Position numbers and translations under genes: made by a program | Notes under the pieces: model-generated | The model's input: the letters and a program-made list of their open reading frames with translations, nothing else | Database searches by the model: none | Told to the model about the DNA's origin: nothing | Assembly (NCBI GenBank): GCA_017411405.1 | Contig: JAFQQE010000010.1 | Coordinates: forward strand, 93,615-144,155 | DNA from: Bacilli bacterium | GTDB taxonomy: Bacteria > Bacillota_I > Bacilli_A > RF39 > UBA660 | Reading direction: 5' to 3' | Length of the DNA stretch: 50,541 nt | Shown: in pieces, positions 43,707 through 50,541 of the stretch | Layout of the letters: every line of letters starts with the position of its first letter | How positions within the stretch are numbered: position 1 is the first letter of the stretch

Positions 43707-44876
43707 TTATTTTTTTATTGACTTTATACCATTAAAATTACTTAGTATATTAGTATCAAATTGAGTTGTTTTATTATTTTTTCCTTTGTATTCTTTAATT
43801 GCTATAGTTAAAAGGTCATCTAATAATTCACTATATTTTTTACCCTTTCCTTCCCAAAGATAAAATGATAAAGATCCGGGAATTACATTTGGTTCATTAA
43901 CATATACTTTATTTGATTTTTCATCTATTAAAAAATCTATTCTACAAATACCACTTAAATTTAATGCTTTAAAAGTTTCTTTACTTAACGTTTCTACTTT
44001 ACTTTCTAGTTCTTTACTTATATTTGCAGGAATTATTCTACTTGCGTTAACCATTCCTTTACTTCCTTTAGTTTTTTTATTTCCAATATATTTATCTTTA
44101 TATGTTAATATTTCATTATCACTTAAAACTTCTTCAATTAAACTAGTAGTTTGTATTTTATAATTACCTATTACACTGCAATTAACTTCTTTTAAATTCT
44201 CTACAGCTTTTTCTATTAATATTTTCTTGTCATATTTTATAGCATCATTAATAGCATCACTTATTTCTTTTTTATTTTTAACAAATTTTATTCCCACACT
44301 ACTACCTAAGTTAGAAGGTTTTACTACTACAGGATATCCTAATTCATCAATTTGTTTTTTATATTTTTCTTCATTTAATTCATACTCAAAATCATAAAAG
44401 CTTATATAATCTACTACATTAATATTCGCACTTTTTAAAACTTGTTTTAATACTACTTTATCTTGTCCTAAAGCAGAACCCAATACTCCACTATTAGCAT
44501 AAGGTATTCCTAAAGTTTCTAAATAGCCTGCAAGAGTACCATCTTCTACATTTTTTCCATGAACTATAGGTAATGCTATATCTATTTTATCAATTACTTT
44601 ATTAAACAATTTTTTTGTACTAATTAAAGCAAATTCATTTTTTATTTTAACAATACTAATTTCTTTAGCGTTTTTTATTAAATTATCCAAATCTTTATAA
44701 TTATTTATATCTAATAAGTTATTTCCTGTATAAAATGCTTTTTCTTTTGAGATATAAATTGGTACTACATCGTATTTATCTTTATTTAAATTACTAATTG
44801 CTTGTAGAGCACTTATTATACTTACTTCATGTTCTACACTAGCACCTCCAAATATAACTCCAACTCTAATTTTCAT
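43707..44876 (-). CDS. ddl: D-alanine--D-alanine ligase
   Basis: 389 aa, long type. ATP-grasp fold: N-terminal GVIFGGASVEHEVSIISA, then LPIVHGKNVEDG, the loop PVVVKPSNLGSSVGI, and metal-site VNEPNVIPGSLSFYLWE. It makes the D-Ala-D-Ala dipeptide for MurF. The active-site Tyr/Phe choice that separates D-Ala from D-Lac ligases was not resolved by eye. It starts 14 nt after the murF stop, so ddl and murF form an operon. Confidence 0.95.
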   Translation of the reverse strand: MKIRVGVIFGGASVEHEVSIISALQAISNLNKDKYDVVPIYISKEKAFYTGNNLLDINNYKDLDNLIKNAKEISIVKIKNEFALISTKKLFNKVIDKIDIALPIVHGKNVEDGTLAGYLETLGIPYANSGVLGSALGQDKVVLKQVLKSANINVVDYISFYDFEYELNEEKYKKQIDELGYPVVVKPSNLGSSVGIKFVKNKKEISDAINDAIKYDKKILIEKAVENLKEVNCSVIGNYKIQTTSLIEEVLSDNEILTYKDKYIGNKKTKGSKGMVNASRIIPANISKELESKVETLSKETFKALNLSGICRIDFLIDEKSNKVYVNEPNVIPGSLSFYLWEGKGKKYSELLDDLLTIAIKEYKGKNNKTTQFDTNILSNFNGIKSIKK

Positions 44877-44890
44877 AACTTTCCTTCTTT

Positions 44891-46459
44891 CTATTCATTA
44901 AATATATCAGGTAGATCATTTTCAAGTAATATATAAGTATGTTTATTAGCTTTCTTTAATTTATCTATTATAATAAACGCTTCTTTTACGTCATTTATTA
45001 TACTTATATTTTCTTTATTATACTTATTTTCTTTTAAACCATCTAATATAGGTTTTGTTTGAGATTCTCCTACTAATATTACATAATCTGCAACGTTACT
45101 TATGTACTGTCCAAATTTTTTATTTAGTTCATATTGTTTACTACCCAACTCAATCATACCTGGTGTTACAACTATTTTTAATCCATCCATTAAATTAAGT
45201 ACATCTAATGCCATTTTAGATCCAACTGGATTTGAATTATATGCATCATCTATAATAGTATAATCGCCCATATTTTTTAGTTCTAGTCTATGTGCAATAG
45301 GTTTTATTCTACTAACACCTATTTTAATTTCTTCATAACTCATACCCATATATTTTGCAAATGCTATTCCATATAAAATATTATAGATATTAGCATTTCC
45401 TAATAATTTTGTTTTAAATGTATGAGTTTCTTTTTCATTTTTAAAATAAACATCGAATTCCATCCCTTTAGAATTCATTTTGATATTTTTTGCTAATATA
45501 TCTGCATTCTTATTTTCTATGCCTATCCACATTATTTCACAATTATTTTTTAATTTGTAATTTACTTGATATGGATCATCCATATTAAGTATACCTAATC
45601 CATCAATTGGTAAACTTTCAATAAGTTCAAATTTTCCTTTTTGTATATTTTCTTGTGAGCCAAATGTTTCTAAATGTGCAGTTCCAATACTCGTAATTAT
45701 TCCGTATTTAGGTTTAACTAAATTACATAGTAATTTTATTCTACCCATTTTAAATGCACCCATTTCTGCTATAAATATATCATTAAATTTATCTAAATAA
45801 TTATTTATAGTTAAAATAAGACCATATTGTGTATTATAGTTTTTTGGTGTAGCTAATGAATTAAACTTAACACTTAATATATCATTCAATATATTTTTAC
45901 TACTAGTTTTGCCATAACTACCAGTTATCCCTATTACATTTAAATTATTCATATTTTTTATTTTTTTCATAGCTTTATTTTTATAATATAAAAATACACA
46001 TTTTTCTATAGGTTTATTAATAATATTTGCAATAAACAATATATAAAAATTTATAGATATTAATATAGAATAAATTAAACTAAATATATATATATTATTA
46101 AATAAATATATTATTGGTAATAAATATATAATAATTATAGTTATAATAAGCCTTTTTATTCTACTTGTAATTTTTAATGGTATTTTAACTTGTTCATTTT
46201 TTAGTCTATTAAATTCTAATAAGAATAAGAAGACATATAAAATACAAAAAAATAATAAACCTTTACTTTTTAAATATAAATTTATAATATTTAGTATTAT
46301 AAATAAAATATCAATTTTAAATACACTATTTATATTTTTATTACCCCATTTAATATATCTATTGTTTTCATTATAAAAGTTTTGTTGTAATATATGTAAG
46401 TTTTTTTTAGTTCTAACAACAATATAAAACATTGTTAAAAAAACAATTAATATACACAT
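44891..46459 (-). CDS. murF: MurF-type ligase with N-terminal membrane domain
   Basis: 522 aa. Residues 1-165 hold about six TM segments in place of the usual soluble UDP-binding domain. The Mur ligase core (about 175-380) has the P-loop GITGSYGKTSSKNIL, LNMDDPYQ and the C-terminal-domain start AHRLELKN...IDDAYNSNP, typical of MurF (DDAYNANP). It should join D-Ala-D-Ala to the UDP-MurNAc-tripeptide, next to its substrate supplier ddl. Membrane anchoring would place the last cytoplasmic step near MraY. Start has GGAGGT. Confidence 0.9.
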   Translation of the reverse strand: MCILIVFLTMFYIVVRTKKNLHILQQNFYNENNRYIKWGNKNINSVFKIDILFIILNIINLYLKSKGLLFFCILYVFLFLLEFNRLKNEQVKIPLKITSRIKRLIITIIIIYLLPIIYLFNNIYIFSLIYSILISINFYILFIANIINKPIEKCVFLYYKNKAMKKIKNMNNLNVIGITGSYGKTSSKNILNDILSVKFNSLATPKNYNTQYGLILTINNYLDKFNDIFIAEMGAFKMGRIKLLCNLVKPKYGIITSIGTAHLETFGSQENIQKGKFELIESLPIDGLGILNMDDPYQVNYKLKNNCEIMWIGIENKNADILAKNIKMNSKGMEFDVYFKNEKETHTFKTKLLGNANIYNILYGIAFAKYMGMSYEEIKIGVSRIKPIAHRLELKNMGDYTIIDDAYNSNPVGSKMALDVLNLMDGLKIVVTPGMIELGSKQYELNKKFGQYISNVADYVILVGESQTKPILDGLKENKYNKENISIINDVKEAFIIIDKLKKANKHTYILLENDLPDIFNE

Positions 46460-46462
46460 ATT

Positions 46463-47203
46463 TTACCTCCTTATATTAAAGAAACTATCAAGTACTTTAA
46501 TTAATTCATTTAATCTTTCTAAGTATGCATAATGACTAGCACCATTAAATTCTACAACTCCTGAATCTTTGATTAATTCTTTAAGTTCATAAGCTCTTTT
46601 AATTGGAACTGCGGTATCAAGAGTCCCCCAAACTAAAAGTGTTGGGCATTTAATTTTTTTTACATCACTTACCATATCAATATTTATAGAGTTAACTAAT
46701 ACTCCTCTCATAATTTCACTTGCATTTTTATAATCTGTTGACCCTATATATTTTTTCATAATATTTGCAATAGGTTTTAATAAAGGTATTTGTTTTAGTG
46801 TTTTATAAATTCTAGTTTTTAATGGTAATTTAGTTAACTCTTTACAATATGGGCTTGCTAAACATATAAGTTTTTCTATTTCGTACATAGATGCATATAT
46901 CAAGCCTAAACGTCCTCCAAATGAATGACCTATAATAATAACTTTTTTTAGATTTAATGATTTTATTAATTCATGTATTAAATCAACATAATCGTAAACA
47001 CTCCATACTGTATCCGGTTCATCACTCTTTCCAAAACCAGGTAAATCTAATATTAGTATATTAAAAAAGTTTTCATAATTATCACTAATTGGTTTCATCA
47101 TTTCTATATTCTGTCCCCATCCATGCAATAATAATAAAGTAACATTTTTGTTGTTATTTCTATAATAATAATTAATATTTGTGTTATTCAATGTCTTTTC
47201 CAA
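46463..47203 (-). CDS. Alpha/beta-hydrolase fold enzyme
   Basis: 246 aa from a TTG at 47203 preceded by AGAGGTG. The reading from ATG 47242 adds 13 hydrophobic residues upstream of that site and is less likely. Oxyanion LLLLHGWGQN, nucleophile elbow GHSFGG, Asp in LLVWGTLDTAVP and His in GASHYAYLERL complete a Ser-His-Asp triad. Substrate unknown; the position before murF-ddl (3 nt gap) hints at a wall or lipid ester. Confidence 0.88.
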   Translation of the reverse strand: MEKTLNNTNINYYYRNNNKNVTLLLLHGWGQNIEMMKPISDNYENFFNILILDLPGFGKSDEPDTVWSVYDYVDLIHELIKSLNLKKVIIIGHSFGGRLGLIYASMYEIEKLICLASPYCKELTKLPLKTRIYKTLKQIPLLKPIANIMKKYIGSTDYKNASEIMRGVLVNSINIDMVSDVKKIKCPTLLVWGTLDTAVPIKRAYELKELIKDSGVVEFNGASHYAYLERLNELIKVLDSFFNIRR

Positions 47204-47330
47204 ATTCAACACCTCTATAAATATTATATTTAAATAAAACATTTAATTAAATAAAAAATAAATAAAATATGTAAAAATTATACATTCTTTTATATTTTTT
47301 TTCAAATTATAGTGAAAAAATAACGATTAT

Positions 47331-47338
47331 GTTATAAT
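47331..47338 (+). promoter_or_regulatory. Promoter of the Lys/Glu-rich coiled-coil gene
   Basis: Extended -10 TGTTATAAT (47330-47338) 20 nt before the ATG, with AGGTGAT as ribosome site. No clear -35. Confidence 0.55.
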
Positions 47339-47357
47339 AAATTCAGGTGATGCATTT

Positions 47358-49985
47358 ATGAATACTAATAAGAAAGACGTTAATGATTATTTTAAATGGT
47401 TAAAAAGATATTACATTGAACTTGCTAAAAAAAGAAAAAAGGAATTAGAAGAAAAAAAGAAAAAACAAGAAGAAATTGCTTTAATACGAAAAAAATATCA
47501 AGAAGAATATGATAACGCTAAAAGACAACAAGAAGAAAATATTAAAGCAATAAAAACTACTACTAAACAAGAAAAAGAAACAAAAAAACCAGTACGTAAA
47601 AAAGTTGTTAAAAAAGAAAAATTAAAAATTAAAAATAAAGATGAGTTAAAAAATGCTACTAATAAAAAAATCACACAAAGAGTTCTAGGTAATAAAAAGA
47701 AACAAGAGACAAAAAAGAAAGAATTAACTAAAAATGAACAAAAAGAAAAAATAATTAACACTATAAATGATAAAATAACTTACATTAAAAGTAAGACTAT
47801 TAAATTAAGTTATAAAATAATTGATATTAACGAAAAATTAAAAAAAGAAAAAGATATTGGAAAAATAAATAATTCATTGACAGAACTACTCTCTTTTAAA
47901 AATGAGTTAAAAGATATAAAAAAAGAAATACAAGATTTGAAAGATGGAAATATATTAAGCAATATAAAAGACAATACTATAACTATAGAATATTATAAAA
48001 AAGAAATCTTACCTACTATAAAAGATAAGATGAATTTTGATATAGATAATATAGAAAATTTAATTACTATAACAAATAACGATATTAAAGAAAAACAAAA
48101 TATAGAAAAAAAGAAAAAAGATGATAAAAAACAAGAAGAGATAAAAAAAGAAAATGAAAAAAAAGAAATATTAAAGAAAAAAGAAGATGAACTTAAGAAG
48201 AAAAAAGAAGATGAACTTAAGAAGAAAAAAGAAGATGAAGAGAAAAATACTAAGATAGAAGAAGTAAGTATTTCTAAGAAAAATATTAAGGGTGCTGCTA
48301 AAGAAAACGATAAGAAAGCAAACGAAAAAGATAAGAAAGTTAAAGAAGTTAAGAAAAAAGATGATAAAGAAAAGTTAGAAAACAAAGTAAAAATTGATTC
48401 TAAAAAAAATGTTAAAGGAAAAGATAATAAAGAAAACGATAAAAAAATAGAGGAAAAAGATAAGAAAGTTAAAGAAACCAAGAAAAAAGATAACAAAGAA
48501 AAGTTAGAAGATAAAGCAAAAATTGATTCTAAAAAAAGTGTTAAAGGAAAAGATAATAAAGAAAACGATAAAAAGGTAAATGAAAAAGATAAGAAAGTTA
48601 AAGAAGCCAAGGAAAAAGATAACAAAGAAAAGTTAGAAGATAAAGCAAAAATTGATTCTAAAAAAAGTGTTAAAGAAAAAGATAATAAAGAAAACGATAA
48701 AAAAATAGAGGAAAAAGATAAGAAAGTTAAAGAAGTTAAGAAAAAAGAAGATAACTTAGAAGAAAATAAAAAAGAAGCTTTAGAGATTGGTAAAAAAGAA
48801 GTAATTAATGTTATTAATAAAAAAATTAAGAGTGATTATAATTCTTTACATAATTTAAATATGGAAATACATAGAATAAGTAAAGATTTTGAAAATAACA
48901 ACGATTTAGATGATTTAAATAAATTAATAAATAGAATTAATGAGAATAAAAAAGATATAAATAATATTATTGATCGAATAGATAAAATAACTTCAGGAAC
49001 TATTACATTTACTTTACTTACACTATCTAAAGATAATAGTAAAGAATTAAAAGAATATGTTAATTTATTAAAAAAAGATAAAAGTTTATATGAAAAAGAA
49101 ATACTACCTAATATTAAAGGAAATATTTCTTATATAAATGAAGTAAATCATATAAAGAAAAATACTATTAGTCAAGAAAATGAAATTAAAAATAAAATAA
49201 ATAGTATAGAAAATTTAGAGAACAAAGAAGAAAAAAATAATGATAAAACAGATAAGTTTAATAAAAAAAGAATGTATTTTGAAAATAAAATATTAAAATT
49301 TCAATTATCAATTACTAATTTTGAAAATAAGATTAAAAATATTGTGCCTAAAGAACAAATAACTTCTAAGTATTATTTAGGTAATATTGAAATAAAAAGC
49401 GAATTGGATTTACAAAAATATGCTACATATTATAAACAAACTCAATTCCCTGATAAAAAATTAGAAGAAATAAAAATGATGTTAAGAAATAATTTAAGAA
49501 AAATTGTTACAAAAGAATTTATTCCAAGTAATAATTATAAACAAGATCTATTAAATGAAAAAAACAATTTACTAACAACTAAATTAGATATAAGAACTAC
49601 TTTAAAAGATATTAAAGAATTTAAAAATGAATTTATCACTGAATTTGAAGATTATTTAAGTGCTAGTGAATATTATGATTATTTAATGAAAATAGAAAAT
49701 ATAGAAAATAAATTAAGTAGTCAAGAAGATAAAATAACTTATTTAAATAATGATATTGATAAAAATATTATAGAAAATGATAAAAAAATAGCAGAAGTTG
49801 AAAAATATAATAAAATGAATAAAACTCAACAAGTTGTAAATCAACAACAACCTAATAATCATCAAAATACTCAACAACAAAATATTAATCAATCAAATGC
49901 TAATTTATATAATAATCAATATATGAATTTTAATGGTCAATATGATGAATATGAAGAAGAAAAAACAAGAGGACGTTCAAGATAG
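47358..49985 (+). CDS. Lys/Glu-rich coiled-coil protein with tandem repeats
   Basis: 875 aa. No signal peptide or TM, so it is probably cytoplasmic. Order: Lys-rich helix (1-75, KRKKELEEKKKKQEE), a helical domain (about 130-260), a low-complexity stretch with three 8-aa units (KKKKEDEL type), three 43-aa repeats (315-443) plus a partial fourth, then a second helical domain (about 475-620) resembling the first (both contain KKEILPxIK-D/G-N/KM-like blocks), a third helical region (about 640-825) and a Gln/Asn-rich tail (QQVVNQQQPNNHQNTQQQ) ending EEEKTRGRSR. Looks like a cytoskeletal or scaffold protein. Family unrecognised; plus-strand gene in a minus-strand region. Confidence 0.8.
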   Translation: MNTNKKDVNDYFKWLKRYYIELAKKRKKELEEKKKKQEEIALIRKKYQEEYDNAKRQQEENIKAIKTTTKQEKETKKPVRKKVVKKEKLKIKNKDELKNATNKKITQRVLGNKKKQETKKKELTKNEQKEKIINTINDKITYIKSKTIKLSYKIIDINEKLKKEKDIGKINNSLTELLSFKNELKDIKKEIQDLKDGNILSNIKDNTITIEYYKKEILPTIKDKMNFDIDNIENLITITNNDIKEKQNIEKKKKDDKKQEEIKKENEKKEILKKKEDELKKKKEDELKKKKEDEEKNTKIEEVSISKKNIKGAAKENDKKANEKDKKVKEVKKKDDKEKLENKVKIDSKKNVKGKDNKENDKKIEEKDKKVKETKKKDNKEKLEDKAKIDSKKSVKGKDNKENDKKVNEKDKKVKEAKEKDNKEKLEDKAKIDSKKSVKEKDNKENDKKIEEKDKKVKEVKKKEDNLEENKKEALEIGKKEVINVINKKIKSDYNSLHNLNMEIHRISKDFENNNDLDDLNKLINRINENKKDINNIIDRIDKITSGTITFTLLTLSKDNSKELKEYVNLLKKDKSLYEKEILPNIKGNISYINEVNHIKKNTISQENEIKNKINSIENLENKEEKNNDKTDKFNKKRMYFENKILKFQLSITNFENKIKNIVPKEQITSKYYLGNIEIKSELDLQKYATYYKQTQFPDKKLEEIKMMLRNNLRKIVTKEFIPSNNYKQDLLNEKNNLLTTKLDIRTTLKDIKEFKNEFITEFEDYLSASEYYDYLMKIENIENKLSSQEDKITYLNNDIDKNIIENDKKIAEVEKYNKMNKTQQVVNQQQPNNHQNTQQQNINQSNANLYNNQYMNFNGQYDEYEEEKTRGRSR
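48176..48241 (+). repeat. Short 24-bp tandem repeat
   Basis: About three copies of a 24-bp unit encoding KKKKEDEL/E, inside the coiled-coil gene. Confidence 0.75.
48300..48770 (+). repeat. 129-bp tandem repeats (3 full + partial copy)
   Basis: Units 48300-48428, 48429-48557 and 48558-48686, and a partial one from 48687, each start AAAGAAAACGATAA and encode KENDKK...EKDKKVKE...KIDSKK. They are in frame at 43 aa per unit, so copy number could vary without frameshift. Confidence 0.92.
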
Positions 49986-50047
49986 TCTTGAGAGTATAAA
50001 AAATTTTATCTAAATGAAATCATGAAAATTTTTTCTTTCAATATTTT

Positions 50048-50076
50048 TTGACATAAAAATTTTATTATGATATTAT
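50048..50076 (+). promoter_or_regulatory. Strong promoter of candidate antisense antitoxin RNA
   Basis: TTGACA (50048-50053), exact 17-nt spacer, TATTAT (50071-50076). No ORF of note follows; the transcript would run to the terminator at 50162-50203. Confidence 0.8.
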
Positions 50077-50082
50077 GTATTT

Positions 50083-50203
50083 AGCAAAGATATTTGCATA
50101 AAATAAAAAAAGGATATACTTAACAACTCGATTAGTTAGGTACACTCCAAAATTTTTGGGTAGCACACTAACAAAACCAAAACCCGTTAGTGTGCTTTTA
50201 TTC
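50083..50203 (+). ncRNA. Candidate antisense RNA (type I antitoxin)
   Basis: About 120 nt between the promoter and the intrinsic terminator. It begins with a small hairpin GCAAA-GATA-TTTGC, is ORF-free, and is convergent with the small toxin gene at 50203-50280, so its 3' half would pair with the toxin mRNA tail. It also holds GTTAGGTACACTCC, 12/14 identical to the toxin leader's GTTAGTTGCACTCC, and its CACTCC could contact the toxin ribosome site. Confidence 0.6.
50162..50203 (+). terminator. Intrinsic terminator of the antisense RNA
   Basis: 11-bp stem AGCACACTAAC/GTTAGTGTGCT (50162-50172 and 50186-50196) with a 13-nt loop and a TTTTA tail on the plus strand. It is the most GC-rich hairpin in the area. 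On the minus strand no T-run follows, so the toxin mRNA may extend further. Confidence 0.85.
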
Positions 50204-50280
50204 TATTTAGATAATCGTATAAATACTAAAATAAATAGAAGGATTATAACGAAAGATAAAAATTTATCTATTTGTTTCAT
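50203..50280 (-). CDS. Candidate type I toxin: 25-aa hydrophobic peptide
   Basis: 25 aa: a short charged start (MKQIDKF), an unbroken hydrophobic helix (about 8-21: LSFVIILLFILVFI) and a basic RLSK end. Such size and layout fit holin-like or Fst/Ldr-type membrane toxins. The ribosome site GGAGGTG is very strong but sits in a hairpin (50289-50320). It faces a convergent RNA with a strong promoter. I do not assign a family. Confidence 0.6.
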   Translation of the reverse strand: MKQIDKFLSFVIILLFILVFIRLSK

Positions 50281-50288
50281 CACTTCAC

Positions 50289-50320
50289 CTCCTTAAAATT
50301 AATAATTTAATTATAAGGAG
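50289..50320 (-). promoter_or_regulatory. Hairpin sequestering the toxin ribosome site
   Basis: Two 14-nt arms with one mismatch (CTCCTTAAAATTAA at 50289-50302 and TTAATTATAAGGAG at 50307-50320) and a 4-nt loop. On the minus-strand mRNA it hides AAGGAG of the toxin Shine-Dalgarno. Confidence 0.75.
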
Positions 50321-50395
50321 TGCAACTAACGCATGTTAAATATATCAACGTTTATAATGACATATACTTTTATTTTTATACAAGTTATTTTTATG

Positions 50396-50430
50396 TAAAA
50401 TAAAAATGTACTTTATTAGTACATTTTTTT
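50396..50430 (-). terminator. Intrinsic terminator of the gene entering from the right edge
   Basis: Stem AAAAATGTACT/AGTACATTTTT (50402-50412 and 50418-50428) with T-rich flanks on both strands. It overlaps the likely stop codon at 50416. Confidence 0.8.
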
Positions 50431-50541
50431 AATTGTAATTTCAACCGCACCATTTAATATAAGTTTATCAAATATTATTTTTTAGTCAATTTTTTTATTT
50501 CGTTTGTTATAGTTTTTGAAATTTTATTCTGTTTTTTTGTC
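50416..50541 (-). pseudogene. 3' end of an unknown gene, frameshifted in an A6 run
   Basis: From the right edge one frame reads NKISKTITNEIKKLTKK and stops at 50475. The next frame reads IIFDKLILNGAVEITIKKMY and stops at 50416 inside the terminator. Adding one base to the six-A run (50478-50483) would join them into a natural-looking C-terminus. Either a broken gene or a homopolymer sequencing error. The rest lies outside the window; a recombinase-like end is only a guess. Confidence 0.45.

Noticed and set aside
47993-48625. Long minus-strand ORF opposite the Lys-rich repeats (Ser/Phe/Leu-rich, 210 aa)
   Set aside because: It mirrors AAA/GAA codons of the repeat gene on the other strand, has no ribosome site, and is a low-complexity shadow.
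48300-48770. Regular tandem repeats considered as CRISPR or minisatellite
   Set aside because: The 129-bp unit is contiguous, without spacers, and in frame in a long ORF; it is a protein repeat.
50075-50101. Tiny plus-strand ORF right after the antisense promoter
   Set aside because: Eight codons, essentially leaderless, overlapping the -10; no ribosome site.

Overview
The window is very AT-rich and reads like a reduced-genome, walled, low-GC Gram-positive bacterium. Its closest fit is the uncultured gut Bacilli of the RF39 type (inference). The usual Firmicutes sets are present: mraZ-rsmH-ftsL-pbp, ftsE-ftsX-M23, ruvAB, xseAB-nusB, ddl-murF and lon. Shine-Dalgarno sites are strong, and TGA is used as a stop (at the end of ftsX), so the genetic code is standard. 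Almost everything is on the minus strand in short, tightly packed operons. Intrinsic terminators often begin inside the stop codon. No tRNA, rRNA, CRISPR, insertion sequence or prophage was seen.

Layout by region. 1-4150: the start-side 1316 codons of a huge secreted Cys-rich surface protein. 4149-6944: ftsE-ftsX-M23 peptidoglycan-splitting operon. 7060-8745: a SipW/TasA-type secreted protein, an unknown gene and a Flp-like pilin. 8783-11314: ruvBA and a YhcG-type nuclease. 11464-17229: small YjcZ-like peptide, Thr/Asp/Glu-rich surface protein, Lon, a second SipW-type protein and an unknown membrane-anchored protein. 17238-20988: truncated dcw cluster with an MraZ operator. 21145-27631: lipoprotein, SpoIVB-like protease, xseBA, nusB, nth, dnaD, cca. 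27726-30009: bacteriocin locus. 30088-36777: murB, unknowns, SanA-like protein and a heterodimeric ABC exporter. 36867-43407: second class B PBP, uppP, a degenerate hybrid histidine kinase and a HAD-PlsC fusion. 43507-43636: candidate structured RNA. 43707-47203: ddl, membrane-anchored murF and an alpha/beta hydrolase. 47358-49985: Lys/Glu-rich coiled-coil protein with tandem repeats (plus strand). 50048-50541: candidate type I toxin-antitoxin module and a frameshifted gene end.

The most interesting system was found by reading between the long ORFs. Two small genes (28027-27884 and 27893-27726) each encode a peptide with a double-glycine leader and GxxxG motifs. They lie directly downstream of, and are translationally coupled to, a peptidase-C39 ABC exporter. 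This looks like an undescribed two-peptide (class IIb-like) bacteriocin with a cysteine at or next to each C-terminus and no adjacent immunity gene. The exporter shares a long upstream DNA motif with the YhcG-family nuclease gene 18.7 kb away, hinting at co-regulation.

Other notable points are: a 25-aa hydrophobic toxin candidate whose Shine-Dalgarno site sits in a 14-bp hairpin and which faces a convergent antisense RNA with a near-perfect promoter; a ~130-nt RNA with its own promoter and terminator; a hybrid kinase that has lost both phosphoacceptors; three MraZ boxes at exact 10-bp spacing; and two SipW-type genes sharing an identical 5' leader. Many genes serve cell-wall synthesis and division: mraZ, rsmH, ftsL, two PBPs, murB, ddl, murF, uppP, ftsEX and the M23 protein.
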